Of a stretch of 22,035 bases of DNA, positions 14,510-22,021 are shown one piece after another. Position numbers and translations under genes: made by a program. The DNA lies in assembly GCA_900767415.1 (NCBI GenBank), contig CAAFYZ010000012.1, forward strand, positions 1-22,035, read 5' to 3'. This stretch comes from Clostridia bacterium (GTDB lineage: Bacteria; Bacillota; Clostridia; Oscillospirales; CAG-272). The stretch's first letter is position 1, and every line of letters begins with the position of its first letter. The notes beneath the pieces are model-generated. The model did not search any database. It was not told the origin of the DNA and saw only the letters and a list, made by a program, of their open reading frames with translations.

Positions 14510-14588
14510 CGAAAAATTTACAAAATACACGTGGCTGTTACCGACAAGACCGGAGAAAATCCTCCGATCTGCGGGTAACAGCCACGTG
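14510..14588 (-). terminator. Long-hairpin terminator of rnpB
   Basis: A perfect 15-bp stem (CACGTGGCTGTTACC at 14528-14542 and its complement 14574-14588) holds an internal loop, then an 8-bp inner stem (14548-14555 with 14562-14569). The minus-strand tail is TATTTTGTAAATTTTTC. It begins immediately after the RNase P RNA P1 helix. Confidence 0.8.
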
Positions 14589-14959
14589 ACCGAACTTGTA
14601 AGCCGGGTTCTGTACGTCTTGCGACGCGGCAATCATCTATCTTCACCGCGGATTACTCCGCGGTTCGAGCTTTCGCTCTGCCACCGGATGTATTGCGGCG
14701 GGCAACCGCTGCCGCTTACGCGGCAAACATCGGGTGTTGCTTCGGATAGGGTTTACAGCGGATCTATGTTGCCATAGAAACGGGTGAGCTCTTACCTCGC
14801 CTTTCCATCCTTACCGTCACGCGGACGGCGGTTTCTTTCTGTTGCACTTTCCCGGAGGTCGCCCTCGGCGGACGTTATCCGTTATCCTGCCCTGTGAGGC
14901 CCGGACTTTCCTCACGATACGACCTTTCGGCATAATATCGCGCGATTGCCCCGTTCGGT
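14589..14959 (-). ncRNA. rnpB: RNase P RNA, class A
   Basis: The minus strand shows the universal core: GAGGAAAGTCCGGGC near the 5' end, GGGAAAGTGCAACAGAAAGA, GGTAAGGATGGAAAGGCGAGG followed by GTAAGAGCTCACC, and CAGAACCCGGCTTACA near the 3' end (P4). The ends pair as P1, ACCGAAC (complement of 14953-14959) with GTTCGGT (complement of 14589-14595), which sets the boundaries to about 371 bases. It is the catalytic RNA trimming tRNA 5' leaders. Exact ends are inferred from P1 pairing. Class A rather than B is judged from overall layout. Confidence 0.95.
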
Positions 14960-14965
14960 ACTGAC

Positions 14966-14994
14966 AGTATAACATTTTTTTTCCCGATTGTCAA
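14966..14994 (-). promoter_or_regulatory. Promoter of rnpB
   Basis: On the minus strand, TTGACA (complement of 14989-14994), 17-base spacer, TATACT (complement of 14966-14971) with TG one base before the -10. The expected start is about 7 bases on, at the P1 helix of RNase P RNA. Confidence 0.88.
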
Positions 14995-15030
14995 GTTTTT
15001 CTTTCTTTCCCGATTGAAAAAAATCCTCCG

Positions 15031-15039
15031 TGGCATAAT
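15031..15039 (+). promoter_or_regulatory. Possible extended -10 promoter of the glycosyltransferase gene
   Basis: TGGCATAAT (TG, one base, CATAAT) lies 31 bases before ATG 15070. The upstream TTGAAA (15014-15019) is only 14 bases away, too close for a normal -35, so this call is weak. Confidence 0.3.
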
Positions 15040-15069
15040 GAAGAAAAAAGACGGAGCGGAGGAGCGAGC

Positions 15070-15807
15070 ATGGAACGGTCGGGGATTTTCGGTGTACGGG
15101 TCGATTACGGGGAGAGGGAAGAGATGGCACTCGCCGCCCTGACGCGGCTCTCGGTCGGCGGGCGGATCTATACCGTCAATCCGCTGATGCTGATGTATGC
15201 GAGACGCCACCCGGATTTTGCCGCGGTGCTGAACCGCTCGACGTACAACTTCCCGGACGGGCACGGTGTGTGTGGTACGCTGAAGAGCCGCGGCGCCCGC
15301 GCCGAGACGCTCCCCGGTGTGGAACTCGGAGAACTTCTGCTCTCCGCCGGAGCGATGCGCGTCGCCTTCCTCGGCGGTCGGCGCGGGGTCGCGAGGCGTG
15401 CCTTCCGCAACCTTGCGGCAAAATACCCGGGACTTGTCCCCGTCTTTTTACAGGACGGCTATCGGTATCGGGAAGAGCGGGTCGGAGAAAAACTGGAGAA
15501 GAGCGCACCCGACCTCTGTTTTGTCTGCCTCGGCTCACCGAAACAGGAGATTCTGATCGACCGCCTGTCGCACTATTCGCCGCGCACGCTCTTCGTCGGT
15601 CTCGGCGGGAGTCTTGATATTTATGCGGGGAAGAAGCGCCGTGCCCCCGCCTTCTTCCGCCGTCACGGAGCGGAATGGCTCTGGCGCATGGGGAGAGAAC
15701 CCCTCCGTTTTCTGAAACTCCCGACCCTTTTCCGTTACTTTTTCCTCTCCCGCGCGGAAGGCGTGTTGCTTTGGACAAAAAAAACGGGGGAAGACCGATC
15801 GTTTTGA
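15070..15807 (+). CDS. WecG/TagA/CpsF-family glycosyltransferase (GT26)
   Basis: The 245-residue protein has TVNPLMLMYA (Thr35, Asn37), PDGHGV with Asp63, equivalent to the proposed catalytic base of TagA, LPGVEL, VAFLGGRRGVARRA, LGSPKQEILI, and the C-terminal GGSLDIYAGKKRRAPAFFRRHGAEWLWRMGREPLRF. These are the conserved GT26 blocks. Members transfer N-acetylmannosamine (or related sugars) to undecaprenyl-diphosphate-GlcNAc at the cytoplasmic membrane face, starting wall teichoic acid or other envelope glycans. The sugar here is not determinable. ATG 15070 has a strong GGAGGAG at 15058-15064. No other teichoic acid genes are in the window. Confidence 0.93.
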   Translation: MERSGIFGVRVDYGEREEMALAALTRLSVGGRIYTVNPLMLMYARRHPDFAAVLNRSTYNFPDGHGVCGTLKSRGARAETLPGVELGELLLSAGAMRVAFLGGRRGVARRAFRNLAAKYPGLVPVFLQDGYRYREERVGEKLEKSAPDLCFVCLGSPKQEILIDRLSHYSPRTLFVGLGGSLDIYAGKKRRAPAFFRRHGAEWLWRMGREPLRFLKLPTLFRYFFLSRAEGVLLWTKKTGEDRSF

Positions 15808-15845
15808 TAATTTTCCACAAATCTGATAAAAATTTCTCAATCCCC

Positions 15846-15874
15846 TTGTATAATGCGAAAAAGTGTGCTATAAT
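15846..15874 (+). promoter_or_regulatory. Promoter of gap
   Basis: TTGTAT (15846-15851), 17-base spacer, TATAAT (15869-15874) with extended -10 TGC. A start near 15881 gives a leader of about 100 bases to gap. No strong leader structure was recognised. Confidence 0.85.
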
Positions 15875-15979
15875 TTAGAATCGGAGAAGGAAGGATTCCG
15901 CACGGGCAAAGAACGCGCGTACCCCCTCGTTTTCCCGATTGAGAAAGTAAAATTTATTATATTTTGGAGGATTTTCAAA

Positions 15980-17038
15980 ATGGCAGTAAAAGTTGCGATT
16001 AACGGTTTCGGCAGAATCGGACGCCTTGCGTTCCGTCAGATGTTCGGTGCCGAGGGCTACGAAGTGGTTGCGATCAACGACCTCACCAGCCCGAAGATGC
16101 TCGCGCATCTTCTGAAGTACGACACCGCGCAGGGAAGTTATGTTGCGCAGGGTCATACCGTTACTTACACCGATGCGAAACTCGCTGAGGACGGAAAGAC
16201 GGTTGTCGAGCCGGGCTCCATCACCGTAGACGGCAAAGAGATCAAGATCTATGCGGAAAAGGACGCGAACAACTGCCCTTGGAAGAAGCTCGATGTCGAC
16301 GTCGTTCTCGAGTGCACCGGTTTCTACTGCTCGAAGGATAAGTCCATGGCGCACATCAACGCCGGCGCAAAGAAGGTTGTCATCTCCGCTCCCGCGGGCA
16401 ACGACCTCAAGACCATTGTTTTCAATGTCAACAACGAGACTCTGACCAAAGACGATCAGATCATCTCCGCCGCTTCCTGCACCACCAACTGCCTCGCTCC
16501 CATGGCGAAGGCGCTGAACGATGCGTATCCGATCGTTTCCGGTATCATGACCACCGTTCATGCGTACACCGGTGACCAGATGATCCTTGACGGCCCCCAC
16601 AGAAAGGGTGACCTCCGTCGTGCCCGCGCAGGTGCGCAGAACATCGTTCCGAACTCCACCGGTGCCGCGAAGGCAATCGGCCTTGTTATCCCCGAGCTGA
16701 ACGGCAAACTGATCGGTTCCGCGCAGAGAGTTCCTGTCTGCACCGGTTCCACCACCATTCTTGTCGCCGTTGTGAAGGGCAAGGACATCACGAAGGATTC
16801 CGTCAACGCCGCGATGAAGGCACAGGCATCCGAGTCCTTCGGTTACAACACCGATGAGATCGTCTCTTCCGACGTTATCGGTATGCGTTTCGGCTCGCTC
16901 TTCGATGCGACCCAGACCATGGTGGCAAAGCTCGACGACGATACCTATCAGGTTCAGGTCGTTGCTTGGTACGACAACGAGAACTCCTATACTTCTCAGA
17001 TGGTTCGCACCATCAAGTATTTCGCGGAACTCGCTTAA
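15980..17038 (+). CDS. gap: Glyceraldehyde-3-phosphate dehydrogenase
   Basis: The 352-residue protein has the NAD-binding INGFGRIGR at the N-terminus, VVAINDL with the Asp that favours NAD, the catalytic SAASCTTNCLAP with Cys167, the active-site His in TTVHAYTGDQ, RRARAGAQNIVPNSTGAAKAIG, and the C-terminal VAWYDNENSYTSQM. It converts glyceraldehyde-3-phosphate to 1,3-bisphosphoglycerate in glycolysis. It is somewhat longer than the usual 335 residues, with an insertion around TDAKLAEDGKTVVEPGS. The start is chosen for GGAGG at 15966-15970; an in-frame start at 15863 lies on the promoter. It is transcribed alone, and the downstream pgk is not adjacent. Confidence 0.98.
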   Translation: MAVKVAINGFGRIGRLAFRQMFGAEGYEVVAINDLTSPKMLAHLLKYDTAQGSYVAQGHTVTYTDAKLAEDGKTVVEPGSITVDGKEIKIYAEKDANNCPWKKLDVDVVLECTGFYCSKDKSMAHINAGAKKVVISAPAGNDLKTIVFNVNNETLTKDDQIISAASCTTNCLAPMAKALNDAYPIVSGIMTTVHAYTGDQMILDGPHRKGDLRRARAGAQNIVPNSTGAAKAIGLVIPELNGKLIGSAQRVPVCTGSTTILVAVVKGKDITKDSVNAAMKAQASESFGYNTDEIVSSDVIGMRFGSLFDATQTMVAKLDDDTYQVQVVAWYDNENSYTSQMVRTIKYFAELA

Positions 17039-17056
17039 TTCCGACAAAAAATACGC

Positions 17057-17092
17057 AAAAAAGGGCTGTCAACACGACAGCCCTTTTTTGCG
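17057..17092 (+). terminator. Rho-independent terminator after gap
   Basis: GGGCTGTC (17063-17070) pairs with GACAGCCC (17076-17083) around AACAC, extended by a run of A-T pairs and ending in TTTTTT. Confidence 0.92.
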
Positions 17093-17129
17093 CCCTTTTT
17101 CCGTTTTTTGCGGTTTTTTTGCACCGTTT

Positions 17130-17320
17130 TTCGCTTTTACCCCCTCCCGTCAACATACCAACCTCCTCTCCCATCCGTAGGGGTCGGCGCCCCCGACGAC
17201 CCGCACGCCCTCTCTCCCACCTGCCTTCCGTCCTCGCACCGCCGCCCTACCGCCCCACCGACCGCATATCCGCCACCCTCGCATCTTCTTTTTCTCCCCA
17301 CTTTCTCCCCGTTTTTGTTC
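17130..17320 (+). other. C-rich, G-poor intergenic tract with no gene
   Basis: From the end of the gap terminator to about 17320 the plus strand is strongly pyrimidine rich. In 17221-17280 I count 35 C and 9 G. The frames crossing it on either strand are low-complexity (Arg/Pro or Gly/Arg rich) and have no ribosome binding site, so I see no gene. The composition resembles Rho-utilisation sequence on the plus-strand RNA. Confidence 0.5.
17178..17203. repeat. GC-rich palindrome inside the C-rich tract
   Basis: GGGTCG (17181-17186) and CGACCC (17197-17202) are inverted, and an alternative GTCGG/CCGAC pairing overlaps them. GC-rich palindromes starting GTAGGGG are, as I recall, common as dispersed intergenic repeats in gut Clostridia; this could not be checked. 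Confidence 0.4.
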
Positions 17321-17363
17321 ATTCTGCACAACACAAAAGGGCAAATATCGTCGGTTTCGTCAA

Positions 17364-17392
17364 TTGAAATTAAAAACCTACTATGATATAAT
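17364..17392 (+). promoter_or_regulatory. Promoter of the giant secreted protein gene
   Basis: TTGAAA (17364-17369), 17-base spacer, TATAAT (17387-17392). The expected start is near 17399, leaving about 320 bases of leader before ATG 17720. Confidence 0.75.
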
Positions 17393-17414
17393 AATAGTAA
17401 CCGGACGGGTATTA

Positions 17415-17454
17415 CTGTCAGGAAAGGTATAGGTTTCCTGACAGGTCGCGAAAA
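17415..17454. repeat. Direct repeat B, copy 1 (hairpin)
   Basis: A perfect 11-bp hairpin CTGTCAGGAAA/TTTCCTGACAG (17415-17425, 17434-17444) with loop GGTATAGG is followed by GTCGCGAAAA. The same order recurs at 17539-17585. Confidence 0.75.
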
Positions 17455-17455
17455 G

Positions 17456-17494
17456 AAAAAAAGAGCCCGCAAATCCGCTTGCAAGCCCTTTTTT
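17456..17494 (-). terminator. Minus-strand Rho-independent terminator inside the leader
   Basis: On the minus strand GGGCTTGCAA pairs with TTGCGGGCTC around a 6-base loop, 10 pairs when U-G wobbles are allowed, preceded by six A and followed by seven T. On the plus strand the wobbles become C-A mismatches, so the hairpin is directional. It implies a minus-strand transcript arriving from the right. Confidence 0.6.
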
Positions 17495-17538
17495 CACTAA
17501 CGACCGAACCTAAAATACCAAAATTCCGAGAAAAGCCG

Positions 17539-17585
17539 CTGTCTGAAAAGGTATACTTTTCCTGACCTTCCAAGGTCACGAAAAA
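17539..17585. repeat. Direct repeat B, copy 2 (hairpin)
   Basis: CTGTCTGAAAAGGTATA then TTTTCCTGAC forms an imperfect version of the copy 1 hairpin. It carries a CTTCCA insertion before AGGTCACGAAAA. It lies 124 bases after copy 1. Confidence 0.7.
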
Positions 17586-17601
17586 ATGCCTTCGGAGAGG
17601 G

Positions 17602-17675
17602 GCAATTTGCGTAGACGGATTCGCAGGAGGAGAATCGGCGGGAGCGAACACTCTCGCGTCTGTACGCAATTTTGC
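17602..17675 (+). promoter_or_regulatory. Long-range hairpin just upstream of the giant gene
   Basis: The left arm GCAATTTGCGTAGACG (17602-17617) pairs with the right arm CGTCTGTACGCAATTTTGC (17657-17675) through three helices with small bulges (GCAA/TTGC, TTGCGTA/TACGCAA, GACG/CGTC). It encloses about 40 bases and ends 32 bases before the ribosome binding site. A regulatory role is inferred from position only. Confidence 0.45.
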
Positions 17676-17719
17676 AAACATCGCAATTAAAAATTTATTT
17701 TTATTATAAGGAGATTCTT

Positions 17720-20700
17720 ATGAAAACAAGAAGCAAGATCCTCGTCCTGCTCCTGGCGTTGGCATTGATCTGCGGCATCCTTGTCGTATCGACGTCTGCG
17801 GCAGAGACGAATCCCGACGGCGTGACCGATCACATCAAGCTCCAGACGGGAAACGAGGTCGGAACCGGTGAGCAGCGCGCCGGCACGCTGACGGCGCACA
17901 CTTCGGATACCGGCAACGCGTATTATCGGCATTTTTATGCCAAGGAACTGGATAAGGATAAAAACCAGTATTCCTTCTCCGCAGGCGTGAATGAATATTT
18001 CAAAAACCCCGATAAGTTCCTTACGCTGGAATTCGATTTTTCCACCGAAACGCATTTTGATTCTTCCGCAACCACCAATATCGTGTTTTTGATGCGAGGC
18101 GGTGGCAAGGGTTGGGACACCGCGGGCATTCATTTTGCATACAGCCCCGTGGACGGGAACTATCTGCGCTTTGGGACAACCGGCGAGAAGATCAAACTCC
18201 CGGATCTGCAGCCCTACGAGTGGCATCACCTCACCTATGTGATCGAGCTGCTTCCTGTCGTTGACACGACGACGAATGCGGTGACCGCCGACAACAGCCG
18301 CGCAATTCTTTACCTCGACGGCGTAAAGGTCGCGGAACTGCAGGGCAACATCTGTCCGATCGAAGCGAAGACGCTCAACGAAGTCCGTCTTCAGACCGTG
18401 CAGAGCGACGTCAACCGCGAGACGGGCGACGTATGTATCGACAATCTTGTGGCAAAGCGCGTGACGAACACCTACACCGGCGATCTCTCCGCCGTGATGA
18501 ACGGCACGGCAAATCTCGGCGATTATAACGGACTTTTCACATGGAAAGCCGGATATGATCTCCCCACCGGCAATCGCAAGATGGCGGGCATCGGTACGAC
18601 CTCTTACACCGACGCGCAGGCGGCGATCGATGCGGCAAAAGACGGCGACACGGTCTATCTGTACGAGAGCATCCGTAAGGCGGACGCACTCTTCGTCGAT
18701 AAGGCGATAACGCTTGTAAAAGTCAACGAAAAGCTGGACCTTAACTATTCTACCCGCGGCGTTGCCGTGTCGCAATCGGAAGACGGTAAGACCCACACCT
18801 TTACGAAGGCGGACACCGCAGCGAACGTCACGGTAAAATTCGGGGGAGAGACGATAGAGACTGCCTCCTATCTTCCCGGGGAGACGGTTTCTGCAGTAAC
18901 CCCGGCGGTACGTACAAAGAATAACCTTCTGTACGAAGTCACAAAATGGAAGATGACGGTAGACGGCATCGAGACCGCCCACACGGCGACGATCACCGAA
19001 GAGATGAGCGGGAAAGCGGTCGTATACACCGCCGAGACCTATCAGCGTGTCGCCATGACCTATATCGACGCAAACGGTAAGGAAAACTACATTCCGTATA
19101 CCAACGATAAGACGGCAGTGAGCACGTTCCTGGAATTTTTCAACAACGGAACAACGCAGACCTACAAGTTTACGAAGAACGATACTCTGCGTCTCGAATG
19201 TGATATCGTAACCGACAAGGGGATTACGAACACGTGGAAATTCGGTACGCACGGCGAGGAAAACTGCACGCTGGACCTGAACGGGCATGATCTGCATTTT
19301 AGGGGAAAAGGCAGTCTCTTCTCGGAATTTCGGATTCAGAAGAATTTTTATCTGATCTCCTCCCGTCCCGGTGCGCGCGTGATTGCCGATGTCGGCGCAA
19401 GGGAGGCGACGCTCTTCTCTATGTGGGGCGGTGCGAATGTGTATGTCGGCGGATACAAGGGTGCCGACGGCAACAACCTTTCTTTCTACAACTTCCGCGT
19501 AGCGGCTCTCGGATCGAACCTGCTTGCCATCAACGGCGGTACGTTCTATGCCACGAGGGGTGGCAACCTCTTTGAGAACCAGGGCGGCGGCCGTATCGAG
19601 CTGGCGAATGCGAAGATCTACCTCGGCACGCGGAGTTGCTGCGCCGTTTATATGAATCCTGCCGATCCGGGCGCAGGAAAGGCCACGACGGTCGTAAACA
19701 ATGTTTTCGGCAACGTGGAGGTCTATTCGGCAAGTCGCAGTAACACATTTGCAAGTTATACGCAAAACGAAAGAACCGAAGCCAAATTTGAGTTGAACAA
19801 CACGCATATCTATGGCACGGATTTGATTTTCACCAAGAAGAGTGCGAGCAATTCCAAGGCGATTCAGCCGACGATCGATGCGACCTGTGAATTCGAGTTC
19901 ACCTCGACCCTTCCCGCACTTCCCGACGGATATGTCTATGCACATCCCGAGAATCCCGAGCGTTCCTTTGACGGCTTTGTCGATCCGGAAGGAAAGCAAC
20001 TGACCGCTACCGGCATCGCGAATGTCAGGGTGCGGCTTGAAAATACCGCGGAGATTCAGTGGAAGGTAAATGGCACGGTGGTCTTTACCGACCGTTGGGT
20101 CATCGGCGCGACCCCGTACTATGTCGGGACGCCGATCCATATTCCTTTTGAACAGGATCCCGCGAACCCCGACAATGTCATGGCACCCGGGGACAACTGG
20201 ACGATCGACGGTCATCCCCTTTCCGCACTGACGTCGGAGCAGGCGGGTACGACCCTCGTTGCCGATCCCGTGTTCGTCACCACGCCGAAGTCTTTTGAAG
20301 TTACCACGGCAGACGGCAAGACCACCTACTACGTTGCCACGGACTATGATACATTGTATCAGTATGTGAAATCGATGACGCAGGCAGGGAAGATTACCCT
20401 TTATCGGGATTATGTTCTTCCGATGTATCAGCCCTTGACTTTCTCGAAGGCAGGGACAGAACTGGATCTGAACGGTCATACCCTCAGCACCGATTATAAG
20501 TGCGGTGACGGTCTGATCGTTGCAGCCGCAGACTTCTATCTCTATTCTTCCAAGGCGGGTGCCATGGTTCTTACCGATCACCCGTATGATTCAAAAGGAG
20601 ACATCTTTGTTGGCGGCGGCTTTATTCTGGGTGCGTCGAAAGGCGTCTTTACGATCGGGCGTACGAAGGACGGTACCACCTTCGACCGTGCCAACCTTAC

Positions 20701-22021
20701 CTTCCGCGGCACGTGCTTTTTGACGCTGAACGCCAATGCCGTTGTGGACAGCGTCACCTACATCAGCACGGTGGCGGACAACTGGGGTCTGATCCAGTAT
20801 TGGAAAGACAATCTTTCGGTCGAAGTGCGGAACAGCGACCTTTGGCTGACGCTGAACAACAAGGCACTCTTTGCCCCCCGTGTGGATAAGCCGAAAGACG
20901 GCGAAGTCACAGGCGGTTGGAGTGCGAAGGTAGACGGTTGCCGCATTTATTCCGAGTCAAGCACCTTTACGACCAGCAATCCGGCAAGCCAAGGGAAGAA
21001 CCCTCCCGGTGCGACCATTACCAACTCGATTCTGTGCTTCCGGCAACCGATCGCATACGACGTGAACTTCCCGATCCACCTCGGTGCCGGTGTCCGTATG
21101 AATCAGCTGAACGGCTTCCTTCCGACGGACGGTGTAAAAATCGCGAGAACGAACGGCGAAAAGGTTACGCTGAGCGGCAACGAATTCACCATTCTTTATG
21201 AGACGTGCAATGCGGGAGACGCCTTCGCCGCTACGATCATGGGCGGTAACAATACACTCGTGAGCGATACGTGGAAGAAGGGGTCGAAGCCCTCTTATCG
21301 TAAAGATGCGGTCGACACCTTCTACTGGATTTTCGAAGCGACGGAAGGCATCACTACCGACACGACCTATCACGCGGCACTGAGAAGTACCGAGTCGAAA
21401 GTGAAGGGCAACCTCACCCTGTATGCGAACATTACCTTCAATCTCTACATCTCGAAAGATGAGCTTGGATACATCGCCGGTATCCGTTATAACGGAACGG
21501 AAAAATTCTTTGATGAAACCGATGTGTTCAATGACGACGGCGTTCTCTACTACCTCTTCAGGATCGCTGACATCGCGCCGAAGGACCTCTCCGAGGCATT
21601 CACCTTCGATGTGATCGTCAGAGTCGGCGAGAGTGAGACTGCCTATTACACCGTGAAGACCTCGCTTGTCAAGTATGCGAAGTCCGTTCTTGCGAACGAG
21701 TTTGAAGATGCCGAGGGCAAGACCCTTGTGATGGCACTGCTTGACTATGTGCGCGAGACTTCCGTTGCCCTCGGCGGCGTAGCGACCGAATCCATGGGCA
21801 TCAAGGCGATCGCCAACTGCCTTACGCACTATGGCTACACCCGCACGGAATGGACAAAACCCGAGTCCGTCATCACCCCCGCGGCAGGTGACATCAATGG
21901 CGCGGCGCTTGAACTTCTCAGCACGCCCGGCTTCGTCTTCTTCTTGAACGACACGTACGCCGACAAGACAACCGTCACCGTCACGGTGAACGGGGTCACG
22001 AAGAATTACGCCCACCAGTGA
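17720..22021 (+). CDS. Giant secreted LamG / beta-helix-like protein
   Basis: The 1433-residue protein has a signal peptide (MKTRSK, hydrophobic core, STSAA; cleavage near residue 28). A concanavalin/LamG-like domain spans about 65-255 (LEFDFS, EWHHLTYVIEL, ILYLDGVKVAE, CIDNLVAKR). A unit with YTDAQAAIDAAKDGDTVYLYESI follows at 291. Two related beta-helix-like modules centre on LDLNGHDL (near 517) and LDLNGHTLS (near 914), each followed by FYLISS/FYLYSS and glycine- and asparagine-rich strands. The C-terminal module (from about 1231) has YAKSVLANEF...LVMALLDYVR, like C-terminal modules of other gut Clostridia surface proteins. No LPXTG, SLH or dockerin anchor is seen. ATG 17720 follows AAGGAG (17708-17713). 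Glycan or matrix contact is inferred; no catalytic site was recognised. Confidence 0.85.
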   Translation: MKTRSKILVLLLALALICGILVVSTSAAETNPDGVTDHIKLQTGNEVGTGEQRAGTLTAHTSDTGNAYYRHFYAKELDKDKNQYSFSAGVNEYFKNPDKFLTLEFDFSTETHFDSSATTNIVFLMRGGGKGWDTAGIHFAYSPVDGNYLRFGTTGEKIKLPDLQPYEWHHLTYVIELLPVVDTTTNAVTADNSRAILYLDGVKVAELQGNICPIEAKTLNEVRLQTVQSDVNRETGDVCIDNLVAKRVTNTYTGDLSAVMNGTANLGDYNGLFTWKAGYDLPTGNRKMAGIGTTSYTDAQAAIDAAKDGDTVYLYESIRKADALFVDKAITLVKVNEKLDLNYSTRGVAVSQSEDGKTHTFTKADTAANVTVKFGGETIETASYLPGETVSAVTPAVRTKNNLLYEVTKWKMTVDGIETAHTATITEEMSGKAVVYTAETYQRVAMTYIDANGKENYIPYTNDKTAVSTFLEFFNNGTTQTYKFTKNDTLRLECDIVTDKGITNTWKFGTHGEENCTLDLNGHDLHFRGKGSLFSEFRIQKNFYLISSRPGARVIADVGAREATLFSMWGGANVYVGGYKGADGNNLSFYNFRVAALGSNLLAINGGTFYATRGGNLFENQGGGRIELANAKIYLGTRSCCAVYMNPADPGAGKATTVVNNVFGNVEVYSASRSNTFASYTQNERTEAKFELNNTHIYGTDLIFTKKSASNSKAIQPTIDATCEFEFTSTLPALPDGYVYAHPENPERSFDGFVDPEGKQLTATGIANVRVRLENTAEIQWKVNGTVVFTDRWVIGATPYYVGTPIHIPFEQDPANPDNVMAPGDNWTIDGHPLSALTSEQAGTTLVADPVFVTTPKSFEVTTADGKTTYYVATDYDTLYQYVKSMTQAGKITLYRDYVLPMYQPLTFSKAGTELDLNGHTLSTDYKCGDGLIVAAADFYLYSSKAGAMVLTDHPYDSKGDIFVGGGFILGASKGVFTIGRTKDGTTFDRANLTFRGTCFLTLNANAVVDSVTYISTVADNWGLIQYWKDNLSVEVRNSDLWLTLNNKALFAPRVDKPKDGEVTGGWSAKVDGCRIYSESSTFTTSNPASQGKNPPGATITNSILCFRQPIAYDVNFPIHLGAGVRMNQLNGFLPTDGVKIARTNGEKVTLSGNEFTILYETCNAGDAFAATIMGGNNTLVSDTWKKGSKPSYRKDAVDTFYWIFEATEGITTDTTYHAALRSTESKVKGNLTLYANITFNLYISKDELGYIAGIRYNGTEKFFDETDVFNDDGVLYYLFRIADIAPKDLSEAFTFDVIVRVGESETAYYTVKTSLVKYAKSVLANEFEDAEGKTLVMALLDYVRETSVALGGVATESMGIKAIANCLTHYGYTRTEWTKPESVITPAAGDINGAALELLSTPGFVFFLNDTYADKTTVTVTVNGVTKNYAHQ

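Noticed and set aside
15025..15062. CCTCC...GGAGG pairing that could hide the glycosyltransferase ribosome binding site
   Set aside because: The likely promoter starts transcription after the CCTCC arm, so the arm would not be in the RNA.
17418..17681. 87-residue minus-strand frame in the giant gene leader
   Set aside because: It has no ribosome binding site, it crosses both hairpin repeats, and a minus-strand terminator lies inside it.
17687..20581. 964-residue open frame antisense to the giant gene
   Set aside because: It mirrors the codon bias of the plus-strand gene, is rich in Arg, Gly and Val without domains, and its far end overlaps the promoter and leader region. The plus-strand frame has a signal peptide and domains.
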